From Acidobacteriaceae bacterium (GTDB taxonomy: Bacteria; Acidobacteriota; Terriglobia; Terriglobales; Acidobacteriaceae), in assembly GCA_003138975.1 (NCBI GenBank), contig PLHQ01000012.1:83113-134301 (forward strand): a stretch of DNA of 51,189 nucleotides, read 5' to 3'. A model generated the notes under the pieces. The model was not told the origin of the DNA, did not search any database, and saw only the letters and a list, made by a program, of their open reading frames with translations. A program made the position numbers and the translations under genes. Numbering within the stretch: the first letter of the stretch is position 1; the number at the start of each line of letters is the position of its first letter. Shown here one piece after another: positions 41,584 to 50,748 of this stretch.

Positions 41584-42441
41584 TCAGCCAGTTCGCCGGA
41601 GCAAAGCCTCTGGCGCGAGCAAAGTATTCATGGAGCCGGAACGGAAGCCCTCCAGATCGAGAGTGACAAACTTGAAACCCAGCGCCTTGAAAATGTTGGC
41701 GAACTTCGCCGCCATGGCGGGATCGAGGGCGCGGTTTAATTCCTCGCAGGCAATTTCAAGGCGGACGATTTCGCCATGATGGCGCACGCGGACCTGGCGG
41801 AAGCCCATGGCTCGGAGGGCATCTTCGCCCTTTTCCACGACCGCCAGAGCCTCGCGCGTAACCGGGCGCCCATATTCAATGCGGGACGAAAGGCAAGCCG
41901 AAGCGGGCTTGTCCCAGACGCGCAGTCCAGCGTCGCGAGCCAGGGCGCGAACCTCGTCCTTGGTCAGGCCGGCATCGAGAAGAGGAGCCACGACGTGGTG
42001 ATTGGCCGCTGCTTTCTGGCCGGGACGGAAATCGTCCTGGTCGTTCAAGTTGACGCCATAAGCGATGGCGTCGAAGCAGCGCGCCTGACGCAGTTCTTCC
42101 ATCAGCGTGAAGAGTTCATCTTTGCAAAAGAAACAGCGCTGCGAATCGTTGCGGATGTACTCCGGGCGATCAAGTTCTGAGGTCGCGACTACTTCCAGCG
42201 GGATGGCTTGCTCCCGGGCAAACGCGATTGCGTCAGAGAATTGGGTGCGGGCGAGGCTGGGAGAGTCGGCGATGATCGCCAGCATTTTATCTCCAACAGC
42301 CTGGCGGGCAGCCCAAGCCAGGTAAGCGGAATCGACGCCGCCGGAATAGGCGACGAGGACGCTTCCTAGTCTACTCAGGCTCGCTTGTAGCAGAGCGCTC
42401 TTGGATGCAAGATCATTCGTCACTGCGAACACAGGCGTCAT
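41584..42441 (-). CDS. larE: ATP-dependent sacrificial sulfur transferase LarE-like
   Basis: A 285-aa PP-loop protein. AYSGGVDSAYLAWAA (PP-loop) begins the ATP-pyrophosphatase domain. RCFFCKDELF contributes Cys103 and Cys106, and PASACLSSRIEYGR contains Cys183 in the position of the sacrificial cysteine of Lactobacillus LarE. Some LarE proteins with three cysteines are reported to use a [4Fe-4S] cluster; this sequence fits that type by pattern, but I rely on memory. LarE sulfurates the nickel-pincer cofactor precursor made by LarB. larB, larC and larA are not in this window. It lies between lptD and the dsbA-like gene, all on the minus strand. Confidence 0.88.
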   Translation of the reverse strand: MTPVFAVTNDLASKSALLQASLSRLGSVLVAYSGGVDSAYLAWAARQAVGDKMLAIIADSPSLARTQFSDAIAFAREQAIPLEVVATSELDRPEYIRNDSQRCFFCKDELFTLMEELRQARCFDAIAYGVNLNDQDDFRPGQKAAANHHVVAPLLDAGLTKDEVRALARDAGLRVWDKPASACLSSRIEYGRPVTREALAVVEKGEDALRAMGFRQVRVRHHGEIVRLEIACEELNRALDPAMAAKFANIFKALGFKFVTLDLEGFRSGSMNTLLAPEALLRRTG

Positions 42442-42491
42442 GTTACCAGACTTAGATGCGTTCGCGACTTACCGCGGCGCCGCGAAAATTG

Positions 42492-45026
42492 TTAATACAG
42501 CCGTCCCTGCTGCCGCAAACTTCCGAAACCGCCAATGTTCGCCAACGTGAAATTGAAGAGGAAGAGATTTTCGTTGCGCACATTGGCAACCGTGTAACTA
42601 CGATACTCCAACGTCATGCCGCAGCAATCCCAATTGTAGGTGGCCTGCGCGCTGACGAACTGAAGTTGGTTGACATTCGCGTCGAAGCCAAAACTACCCG
42701 CGGCGCTGAAGCCGCGCCTGTTAGCGCTGCCGTATCCCAAGGCCGCGCGAAATTGGTTGAAGCGCGCGGGCTCGGCCGAACCGGAAGGCGAAGTTGCGGT
42801 TTGCCCGGGTATCTGCAGAATTGCATCGCCCCCGCCCATGGTCACCTGACCGATGTGATAGTTGAGCAGAAGCGTGCTGGCGTTGATCCGATGGTTTTGG
42901 AAGTCGTAATCCATGTCCCATTCCGCGTCCGTGCGTGCGCTGGTTTCCACCCGCAAACGGGAAACCAGGGGCGAGAGATGGCGCGGCTCGGTGAGAAACG
43001 CGATTCCTGTGAGGTCGGCGGTGGTGGTGAACACGTTGCGCTGACCGGGAATCAGGGCCCCGCCGAATGTGGGATCGAGGAAGTATTTCTGGGCCAGCTC
43101 CCAGGTCACGACCTCGCGCACCGGCGGGCCTGGCTGACACGCGGGACCCGCCAGCGGATTGGTATGCTGCCAGGGGACGGTCGATTCCGGCGCCGCGCCT
43201 CCCACCGTGAGAGCTGACATGATTTTGCTGCAATCCTCCGGCTGATTCGAAGTTCGCTTGGCGTAGAGCCGGGTTACGAACCCATACTCAACTTCGTGGG
43301 TATCGGTGAGGATATCGCGCTCGTCGAATTTGAGAACATTCCCGAAGTTGTTTACGCCGGTTACAAAGCGGTAGACGGCGCGCGGCTCGATCACATGCTT
43401 CCATTTTCTCCCCAGGAATTCTTTGTCGAAGACGCGCTCAAGTGAAGGGGGGCGTAATTCCACAGCCGTCTCCAAGGCGTGGCGGTCGATTGGATCGTCG
43501 ACGGCCTGTCCTGGGTTTTCGCCATTCTCTCCAACCAGCCTTTGCGTGTAATAGGTTTCATGCAAGGTCAGATCTGGACGCAGAGACCATCCTCGGAACA
43601 ACAGCGGCAAGGAAATCTCCGGGTTTAGGTCGAATCGGCCGAGCAGATTTGCCGTGCGGAAAGCCGGGATGCATGACTGAAACGAGCCCACGGTCGAACA
43701 TTGTTCCGGTTCGCTGCGTGACAGGCCGGCGGTCGAGGCGTCGAAGGACCAGTAAAGCGGCGTGCGCCCCATTTTTTGGTCTACACCGGAAAAGTCAAAA
43801 CTCGGGGTGTGCAGTATGGTGATCACCTGTCCCGGAGTGGTGCTCAGAAAGTTCTGGTAACGCTCCGCAAATCCGTTCATGCTGATGCCATCGGCGGACT
43901 TGGACAAAAACGCCTGCGATTTCACTTCGGAATAAACCGCCTGGCTGAAGACTTCGTTGAAGGCTAGGCGAAAGAGAAATGAACTCAAGTAGTCGATGTT
44001 GGTAACGCCACGGAAACCGTCGATGTTTCCGGCAGCGTTCAGGCGGACGTTCTCGCCGCCTTCTTTGAGTGGAGGCGTGCCAATGCCCCGGTCAACCACT
44101 CCGAAGTAGTTCAGGTCGACATAGGAAGTTTCGCTGGGCCGGACCCGGAACTCGCCCCGCTGCGACCCTCCGCGCAGGGAAAAGTACTCGCCACCCACGG
44201 TGGCATCCATCATGCGGTTGATGACCCAGTAGTAAGCATCGCCCACCATGTAGCCATTGGTGGAAGAGTGCCCTACCGACGGCATCAGAAACCCGGACTG
44301 GCGGGACTCCTTTTCCACGGGATGAGTTGCGTATGGAAAATACAGCATCGGAATGCCATGCAGGTCGAAGGTACTGCGGTAGATTTTGGCATTGCCGCCC
44401 ACATCCACAATCACTTTGCGCGCGTCGAATTGCCACTTGGGATGCGGCAACTCGCAAGTGGTGATGGTGCCGTCGTAAACCAGGTAGTGATCGGGGCTGG
44501 TTTTTTCGACGACTTTGCCGGTAAAGGCGAAAGGGGCGGTCGAGGTCAGGATTACTCGGTTGGCGCGAAAGCGCAGGCCAGTGGTTCCGGTCACATCGTA
44601 AAATTTGCCGGTTTCAAGCGCGAAGTTGTAAGTGCCGTGCGAGGCCCGAATGTGATCGTCGTTGGGACCGCCATCGAGTGCAAAATGTCCGCTGGCGGTT
44701 GCTTCGTTGGTGTCGGAGTTGAAAGTCGCTTCGTCGGACTTCAAAACGTAAGTTTCGTAATAGATTTCAACGGCGCCGTGCAACTTATAGACGTCGCCAT
44801 CTCTTTCTTGCTGGATGGCGCAGACTGTGGGGTGGTTGTTGGATTGTTCCGCGAACGCGCGGCCGCAAGGGGTAGTCGCAGCGTCTGCCGATTTTTCGGG
44901 CGTAACGGCAGCGTGCGTCGCCGAAGAAGAATTCGCAGGCGGCAACTGGCTGGTAACTAACGGCGGGACGAGAAGCAGGTGACAAAGCAGCGCCGCCGTG
45001 ATAAGGAATCTGTTGCGAAGAGTCAT
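42492..45026 (-). CDS. lptD: LPS-assembly protein LptD
   Basis: An 844-aa outer-membrane protein that inserts LPS in the outer leaflet with LptE. A signal peptide (about 1-26) is followed by a low-complexity segment, an OstA/LptA-like N-terminal domain (about 75-200; YKLHGAVEIYYETYVLKSDEA), and a large beta-barrel domain (about 230-840) with alternating aromatic strands. Cys54 and Cys69 lie before the OstA domain, and a vicinal Cys801-Cys802 lies in the last barrel strands (YNWDCCGMTLEYRSY), as in the disulfide-bonded E. coli LptD. ATG at 45026 is favoured; TTG at 45050 is open too. larE follows after 50 bases. No lptE is seen here. Confidence 0.92.
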   Translation of the reverse strand: MTLRNRFLITAALLCHLLLVPPLVTSQLPPANSSSATHAAVTPEKSADAATTPCGRAFAEQSNNHPTVCAIQQERDGDVYKLHGAVEIYYETYVLKSDEATFNSDTNEATASGHFALDGGPNDDHIRASHGTYNFALETGKFYDVTGTTGLRFRANRVILTSTAPFAFTGKVVEKTSPDHYLVYDGTITTCELPHPKWQFDARKVIVDVGGNAKIYRSTFDLHGIPMLYFPYATHPVEKESRQSGFLMPSVGHSSTNGYMVGDAYYWVINRMMDATVGGEYFSLRGGSQRGEFRVRPSETSYVDLNYFGVVDRGIGTPPLKEGGENVRLNAAGNIDGFRGVTNIDYLSSFLFRLAFNEVFSQAVYSEVKSQAFLSKSADGISMNGFAERYQNFLSTTPGQVITILHTPSFDFSGVDQKMGRTPLYWSFDASTAGLSRSEPEQCSTVGSFQSCIPAFRTANLLGRFDLNPEISLPLLFRGWSLRPDLTLHETYYTQRLVGENGENPGQAVDDPIDRHALETAVELRPPSLERVFDKEFLGRKWKHVIEPRAVYRFVTGVNNFGNVLKFDERDILTDTHEVEYGFVTRLYAKRTSNQPEDCSKIMSALTVGGAAPESTVPWQHTNPLAGPACQPGPPVREVVTWELAQKYFLDPTFGGALIPGQRNVFTTTADLTGIAFLTEPRHLSPLVSRLRVETSARTDAEWDMDYDFQNHRINASTLLLNYHIGQVTMGGGDAILQIPGQTATSPSGSAEPARFNQFRAALGYGSANRRGFSAAGSFGFDANVNQLQFVSAQATYNWDCCGMTLEYRSYTVANVRNENLFLFNFTLANIGGFGSLRQQGRLY

Positions 45027-45221
45027 CGGAAGAAGATCATCGGAACGCAATCATCCGAAGCGCACGAAAGAAGCGCTCGGACGCTTCTAGCGGCAGCAGT
45101 CGTCGTGAAGTTAGCACGGCTGTGCCTCACGAGGCAAAGGCGTTCGGTGGGTTGGATTCTATCGTGTCCTTCGCGGTTATCCGGTTGGCGGCGACTTCTG
45201 GTGATCTCATAAGATTTGTTC

Positions 45222-46433
45222 ATGCCTTGTTCGCTTTGTGGTGACATCTGCCGGTGCTCTTCCGAGGAGGGTCCCACACCTCCGCCGCGTTGGCTTGCAG
45301 AGCCCGAGGCGGGTCCCGATGCGGAATCTTCGGCCACATCGCCGAAAGAGCAGGGATCTTGCGAGCCCAGTCCCCCATTAGCCACCGAAATTGCCTTGCC
45401 CAGCACTGGCAGTGGGGGTGCGCCTGAAGATTCTTCGGCGTGGCGTCAGGAAGTGGCTGCGCGGCTGAACCGTTATCAATCGCGGCGCAAGCCGCGTCCA
45501 CCTCGTTACCCATCGCTGCGTTTGCGCTTCGAGGGAAATAACCTAGCTGGCAGAGCCAATGGCGTTTCGGCTGAGTCGTCCGCTTTTCCACAGGTGCCGG
45601 TCTCCAACCAAGCCTTGGCGTTAGACGAGTTCACCACGGGCGCTGCCGCTTCGGTGGCCGACCCGTTGGCGCTACAGGGGACGCAAGCCGATCAGGAGAC
45701 CTCAGCATTCCCTCATGCCGACGAAATTCCTAGTCATGCGGCGGCGAGCGCGGCCCCGACCGCGGCTGCCATCACAGCCCCAGCCACGGCTCCAGTTACA
45801 GCAAAGATTATCGAGTTTCCGCGCTCCTGGACTCCGCCTCCGGTTCCGCTCGACGAATTGGCAGAGCCGGTCATAACCCGTCCTCGCATTCTGGAGGCGC
45901 CGGAGGTTGTTCCACCGCCCCCCGCACTTGGCGGAATCACGATTGAACCTGCCCAACAGCCTGAGTTGGAGAAACGGCCGGGTATCGACATTCCGCTGCA
46001 GGGTGGGCCAGTCGCGCGGCGGCTGCTATCCGCCCTCATCGACGCCGTCATCATCGCCGCGGCCGGTGCACTCTTCGGCTTTATTTTCTGGAAGTTGACC
46101 GCGATCCGGCCGCCGCGATTTCAGATGATTGGCTTAATGGCTGGACTAAGCAGCCTATTCTGGGCGGCCTACCAATACTTGCTCGTGGTCTACGCAGGCA
46201 CCACACTGGGGCTGCGTCTGGCACGACTTGAACTCACCTGCTTCGATGGGAGCCCGGCTAGCCGACGGCTCCGCCGCTGGCGCGTACTGGCATCCTATCT
46301 CTCGGCCGTTTCTCTTGGCATGGGATACGGCTGGGTTTTCCTCGACGAAGACTCGCTCTGCTGGCACGACCGCATTACCCATACGTACCTCGCGCCGAAG
46401 AATCGTGGGCGCACCTCCACCACACGTGGCTGA
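45222..46433 (+). CDS. RDD-family membrane protein with Cys-rich N-terminus
   Basis: A 403-aa protein of unknown function. It begins MPCSLCGDICRCSSEE, a cluster of four cysteines suggesting a metal site, followed by a long Ala/Pro/Ser-rich, probably disordered region (about 20-255). The RDD domain (about 265-395) has RRLLSALIDAVIIAAAGALF, further hydrophobic segments and AGTTLGLRLARLEL and WHDRITHTYL, the family's signatures. ATG at 45222 is preferred to TTG at 45216 by base context. RDD proteins include putative transporters, but most are uncharacterised. It diverges from lptD. Confidence 0.8.
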   Translation: MPCSLCGDICRCSSEEGPTPPPRWLAEPEAGPDAESSATSPKEQGSCEPSPPLATEIALPSTGSGGAPEDSSAWRQEVAARLNRYQSRRKPRPPRYPSLRLRFEGNNLAGRANGVSAESSAFPQVPVSNQALALDEFTTGAAASVADPLALQGTQADQETSAFPHADEIPSHAAASAAPTAAAITAPATAPVTAKIIEFPRSWTPPPVPLDELAEPVITRPRILEAPEVVPPPPALGGITIEPAQQPELEKRPGIDIPLQGGPVARRLLSALIDAVIIAAAGALFGFIFWKLTAIRPPRFQMIGLMAGLSSLFWAAYQYLLVVYAGTTLGLRLARLELTCFDGSPASRRLRRWRVLASYLSAVSLGMGYGWVFLDEDSLCWHDRITHTYLAPKNRGRTSTTRG

Positions 46434-46545
46434 CTAGCAGCTAACTAATCGCCACGTTTTCGCTTTAGCCCGAGTGCGCCGGGCTCCCTAGGCTGTGCTA
46501 TCTTCAAAGTTTATCTGCATCTGCGGTCAGGCATTCCTCTGAAGC

Positions 46546-48780
46546 ATGGCTACATCCCTTGAAGGCTCCAAACCGGCCATAAAGGTCTTCGTCGCCACCA
46601 CGGTGATGTTGACCTTCATCTCGTTCTGGCGAGCCTCCGCCATCGTTCTCTCCGACCTCGCATCTTCGGCTTACTACGCCGGGGGCGACGCCGAAAAGGT
46701 AATCGGCAAAAGCGCTCCCTGGTTCATTCTCGGCGTCATGCTGTTCAGTTATGCCGTGCGGGCTCTCTACATCGAATCGAGCAGCATGTTCGTGCGTGGC
46801 GGCGTTTATCGCGTCGTCAAAGAGGCCATGGGCGGAACCCTGGCCAAATTCTCGGTATCGGCGCTACTTTTCGACTACGTGCTGACCGGGCCGATTAGCG
46901 CAGTATCCGCCGGGCAATACCTGGCAGGCTTTATCAAGGACATGGGCTTGTACCTGCACCGTCCTTTGCACTTTTCTGACGACCACTTCGCCGCCGGCTT
47001 GGGGGTGATCGTGGTGGCTTACTTCTGGTGGAAGAACACGCAGGGCATGCACGAGTCCAGCCAGAAGGCATTGCAGATCATGGTGATCACCACTGTCATG
47101 GTGGTGATTCTGCTGGTCTGGTGCACCATCACAGTTTTGCGTGCGCCCATCCAGTTGCCGCCGAACCCCCTGCATGCGGGGGTGATTCCGCTGAACAAGG
47201 AATCGCTGGGATGGCTGAACGGAACCTGGTTTGGACACATCACCTGGATCATTCTTTTCGTGGGCTTCGGTCATTCCGTGCTGGCCATGAGTGGCGAAGA
47301 GACCCTGGCGCAGGTCAATCGCGAGATCGAACATCCCAAGCTGAAGAATCTGGAGAAGACCGGGCTGGTGATCTTCATCTACAGCCTGCTGTTTACGTCG
47401 CTGGTTTCCTTCTTCGCGGTGATGATTATCCCCGACAAGGTCCGGCCCGACTACTTCGCGAACCTGATCGGGGGCATCGCCATGTATCTGGCGGGGCCGC
47501 AGAGTCTGAAGCTGCTTTTCCATGCCTTCGTGGTCTTGGTGGGCGTGCTGATTCTGGCGGGCGCGCAGAATACTTCCATCGTGGGAGCGAATGGGGTTCT
47601 GAATCGCGTGGCGGAAGACGGTGTGCTCACCAGCTGGTTCCAGAAGCCGCACCACCGCTTCGGAACCAGTTACCGGATCATTAATTTGATCGTTGGCCTG
47701 CAGTTGCTCACGATCGTGCTCAGTCTGGGAAACGTGTACGTGCTCGCGGCGCTCTACGCGTTCGGCGTGATCTGGAGCTTCGCCATGAAGTCCATCGCCG
47801 TGCTGGTGCTGCGCTTCACCGAGCCGGGGAATCGGGCATGGAAAGTGCCGGGTAACCTCCACATTGGCAAGACCGAAGTTCCGGTGGGATTAATCCTCAT
47901 TTCCGCGGTCCTCCTGATCACGGCGGTTGTCAATCTGTTTACCAAGTACGAGGCCACTATCGCCGGAGTAATCTTCAGCGGCGTATTCTTCACCATCTTC
48001 ACGCTTTCCGAGCGCCATGTTGCTAGGGAGCGCCACGGCAAACCGGAGCAACTCGATCAGTTCCGTGTTTATGGCAACCAGGAATTGGGCAGCGGCGCAA
48101 TGGGCGTGCGGCCAGGAAATATCCTGGTCGCGGTGCGCGATCCGCGCAATCTGTATTACTTACGCCAAGTGCTGGCCCACACAAATGTCGGCAAGCAAGA
48201 TGTGGTCGTCATGAGCGCCCGCTTGTACCATCGCGAGCCCAGCTTCGGCGGCGGCTCGGTCATGGAGGCCAGCCAGGTTTTCGACCACTACGAGCAGGAA
48301 CTTTTCACCGCCGCCGTGGCCGTTGCCGAGAAAGAAGGCAAGCCGATCTCTCTTCTGGTGGTCCCGGCGACGGACGTGTTTGAAGCCATCATGGTGACTG
48401 CGCAGCGGTTGGACTCCACTCGAGTCATCTGCGGGCTTTCTAATAAGCTATCGGCCGACGAGCAAGCCAAGCTCACCGGGGATGCCTGGGAGCGCATGCC
48501 CGAGCCCCGTCCCCGCCTGACCTTGGAAGTCTGCGCTCCCGACGGGACAGTGCGCGAGTACGCGATTGGGCCGCACAATCCGCGCCTTCGACCTCAGGAC
48601 GTGGAACTTATGCACAAGCTCTGGCTCGACATCACGACCGATCCCAAATACGCGGGAGCGCACCATTACCACATCGTGGCGCTGGCCTTGGAAGAATTGC
48701 GGCGGGAGATGAGCACGGAGCAGCGGGCCGAGCTTTTGCAAAAACTGCAAGAAGAGATGCGGCGCTCCGAGCCCAACTGA
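46546..48780 (+). CDS. APC-superfamily permease with C-terminal soluble domain
   Basis: A 744-aa transporter. Residues 10-490 hold about 12 membrane helices, with features of amino-acid permeases: LDLASSAYYAGG-like early segment, GPISAVSAGQYLAG, MSGEETLAQVNREIEHP and later AGAQNTSIVGANG. From about residue 515 on, a 225-residue hydrophilic region follows (NILVAVRDPRNLYYLRQVL, SLLVVPATDVFEAIMV, then GLSNKLSADEQ). Its beta-alpha pattern resembles a universal-stress-protein-like nucleotide-binding domain. Together this resembles uncharacterised acidobacterial permeases. Substrate unknown. It converges with the TIGR01777 gene, with 3 bases between stops. Confidence 0.8.
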   Translation: MATSLEGSKPAIKVFVATTVMLTFISFWRASAIVLSDLASSAYYAGGDAEKVIGKSAPWFILGVMLFSYAVRALYIESSSMFVRGGVYRVVKEAMGGTLAKFSVSALLFDYVLTGPISAVSAGQYLAGFIKDMGLYLHRPLHFSDDHFAAGLGVIVVAYFWWKNTQGMHESSQKALQIMVITTVMVVILLVWCTITVLRAPIQLPPNPLHAGVIPLNKESLGWLNGTWFGHITWIILFVGFGHSVLAMSGEETLAQVNREIEHPKLKNLEKTGLVIFIYSLLFTSLVSFFAVMIIPDKVRPDYFANLIGGIAMYLAGPQSLKLLFHAFVVLVGVLILAGAQNTSIVGANGVLNRVAEDGVLTSWFQKPHHRFGTSYRIINLIVGLQLLTIVLSLGNVYVLAALYAFGVIWSFAMKSIAVLVLRFTEPGNRAWKVPGNLHIGKTEVPVGLILISAVLLITAVVNLFTKYEATIAGVIFSGVFFTIFTLSERHVARERHGKPEQLDQFRVYGNQELGSGAMGVRPGNILVAVRDPRNLYYLRQVLAHTNVGKQDVVVMSARLYHREPSFGGGSVMEASQVFDHYEQELFTAAVAVAEKEGKPISLLVVPATDVFEAIMVTAQRLDSTRVICGLSNKLSADEQAKLTGDAWERMPEPRPRLTLEVCAPDGTVREYAIGPHNPRLRPQDVELMHKLWLDITTDPKYAGAHHYHIVALALEELRREMSTEQRAELLQKLQEEMRRSEPN

Positions 48781-48783
48781 GTA

Positions 48784-49680
48784 TCAGCCGCCTAGAATCG
48801 CCTTCAGCGACGCTCTCAGTTCGCGAAAACGAAACGGATATCCGCTCGAGATCAGCTTACTCGCCTCGACTTTCTGGCTTCCGAGCAGCAGTTCTTCCCC
48901 CATTTCTCCAAACGCAAGCTTTACGGCGAACGCCGGCAAGGGCAAAATTGCCGGACGCGACAGTACGCTGGCCAGCGTTGTAGCGAACTCCGTGTTCCTG
49001 ACTGGCTTGGGTGCGACCAGGTTCACGGGTCCCTGAATCAAGTCGTTTTTCAAAATGTGGTGGATCGCGCCCACCATGTCCCGTACATCAATCCAGCTCA
49101 TCCATTGCTGACCGTTCCCGGTACGGCCGCCGAGGCCGACCTTGAAAGGCGGCAGCATGGCTCCGAGCGCGCCACCCTTCGGGCTGAGCACAATGCCTAT
49201 CCTGACATGAGCTGTGCGAATATCGGCCTGCACGGCGGGAGTGGTCGCTTCTTCCCAGTCCTGGCAAACCTCGGCGAGAAATCCCGTACCAGGTGCGCTC
49301 TCTTCGCGCAATGTTTCATCGCCGCGGTTGCCGTAGTAGCCGATTGCGGACCCGCAAACGAAAACCTTTGGCTTGTCTTCCGCTTGCGCCAGAGCCGACG
49401 CCAGGTTGAATGTGCCGACCACACGGCTGTCTCGAATCTTCGACTTCTTGGCCGCAGTCCATCGTCCAAAAATGCCTTCGCCTGCAAGGTGAATCACGGC
49501 GTCGAAGCCGGATACCGTCTGGGGAGCAATTGGCACGGACGGATCCCATGGGATCTGATCCTCGCTGCTCGCTGTGCCACGCACCAACCGGACGACGGAA
49601 CATCCGCTGGTACGGAGGGAAGGAAGAAGGGCGGCCCCAATCGGCCCGGAAACCCCGCTGACAAGGATTCTGGAATTCAT
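48784..49680 (-). CDS. TIGR01777-type NAD(P)-dependent epimerase (YfcH-like)
   Basis: A 298-aa SDR-type protein. ILVSGVSGPIGAALL is the Rossmann glycine motif. VIHLAGEGIFGRWTAAKKSKIRDSRV and SAIGYYGNRGDE are typical of the YfcH/TIGR01777 family, including the GYYGxxGD motif in place of the YxxxK of classic SDRs. The C-terminal DUF1731-like region contains RFRELRASLKAIL. The enzymatic role of this family is poorly known. The ATG start at 49680 gives the expected N-terminus; length is usual (about 295-300). Confidence 0.9.
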   Translation of the reverse strand: MNSRILVSGVSGPIGAALLPSLRTSGCSVVRLVRGTASSEDQIPWDPSVPIAPQTVSGFDAVIHLAGEGIFGRWTAAKKSKIRDSRVVGTFNLASALAQAEDKPKVFVCGSAIGYYGNRGDETLREESAPGTGFLAEVCQDWEEATTPAVQADIRTAHVRIGIVLSPKGGALGAMLPPFKVGLGGRTGNGQQWMSWIDVRDMVGAIHHILKNDLIQGPVNLVAPKPVRNTEFATTLASVLSRPAILPLPAFAVKLAFGEMGEELLLGSQKVEASKLISSGYPFRFRELRASLKAILGG

Positions 49681-49884
49681 GATTGCAGATTGTCACTCTA
49701 CCAGTTCACGGAGCGGACGACCAAATGCGGATCGATGGAGGAGGAACCGTCGTGCTCGCGGGGCGACCCCGCCACAGAGTTGGCGTCAAACGCCTATCCG
49801 CCTCAAATCACTTGATTTACCCTTGTGAGAGCAATCACTGCGAGGGTCGGGCATTCAGACTATCGTAATTTGCAGGTGGTTACC

Positions 49885-50097
49885 ATGGTTGAGACATCTC
49901 TTGGGGCACAATACCTGAAAGCCGCTCTCGCCCGGTGGCGAGTGGCGAACCCATGGGGCAATCATATCCCTTGGGAAGAAATACCGCTGCGTTACAGACG
50001 TGAAATCGAGCAATCGGCGCGGTGGGCGGTAGCGAAAAGTAATCCCGTAAGCCCGGCCGAAGGCGTCGTCCGAGAAATCGATGAACTGGCCGCCTGA
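49885..50097 (+). CDS. Small hypothetical protein
   Basis: A 70-aa product from ATG 49885, with AGGTGG about 6 bases upstream. It is rich in Trp and Arg (ALARWRVANPWGNHIPWEEI) and has a possible C-terminal helix. There is no signal peptide. I do not recognise a family. An earlier start at 49825 is open but lacks a ribosome-binding site. Coding status is moderate, based on its reading frame and the Shine-Dalgarno. Confidence 0.45.
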   Translation: MVETSLGAQYLKAALARWRVANPWGNHIPWEEIPLRYRREIEQSARWAVAKSNPVSPAEGVVREIDELAA

Positions 50098-50285
50098 AGC
50101 GGCCTCCTCAAAGTCTGGTCTGCTAACTCACCAGAAACGCATTATTCTTTCTTGCGCGCACAGCCTAGTCACTAAGTGCTATCGCCTGATAGAGTCGAAC
50201 CATCCTTTTGAGGGATCTTTCGTTAGGACCAAGGTCGTTAAATGGGGGAGTCCAGTGAGACATCTCTTTCCCTCCAAAACTTGCA

Positions 50286-50748
50286 CTACGGGTGGGGCCA
50301 CTCTGGCAGACTAGCGGGTAATTCGAAACCGCCGTGCTGGCGCAGCAGATCCGCTATGTCCTTGTAGCCCCTCTTGTCAGCGTAAAGCAAAAGCGTCGCT
50401 CCATTGTGCGTTTTGGCATTGACGTCGGCCTTGTTGGCCAGCAACAGTTCCGCAACGTTCTTGTAGCCCTTAATTGCCGCCCACTGCAAAGGCGTTGTAC
50501 CCCTCGCTGGTCTTGGCGTTTGCGTCGGCCTTATTGGCTAGCAGCAATTCCGCAACGTCGCTTTGGCCGCTGAAGGCCGCGGCGTGTAAAGGCGTATTGC
50601 CTCTGCGGTCCGTGCTGAAAACTAGATCGGGATTGTGTTTGAGCAACGCTTGGACCCTTGCCAAGTCGCCATTCCCAGCTGCCTCACGAATCTCGCCACT
50701 CCCCACGACATTCCTAGAGCATGAGCAGACGAGTCCGATCCAAACCAA
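50286..50748 (-). pseudogene. Ankyrin-repeat protein gene broken by one-base frameshift
   Basis: Two overlapping minus-strand frames together encode an ankyrin protein. The first (from TTG at 50748) has VWIGLVCSCSRN, lipoprotein-like, then repeats with GNTPLHAAAFSGQSDVAELL and NAKTSEG. The second continues LQWAAIKGYKNVAELL and THNGATLLLYADKRGYKDIADLLRQHGG. Dropping one C from CCCC at 50500-50503 joins them as NAKTSEGTTPLQWAA, a normal ankyrin register. So either a real frameshift or a homopolymer error in the sequence has split the gene. The N-terminal signal also runs upstream of any good start codon (AAASLLAL before VWIG). It may therefore be damaged at both places. Confidence 0.8.

Noticed and set aside
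42456-43217. 253-aa plus-strand open frame opposite lptD
   Set aside because: Fully inside lptD, with no ribosome-binding site or domain; it is a shadow of the barrel-coding frame.
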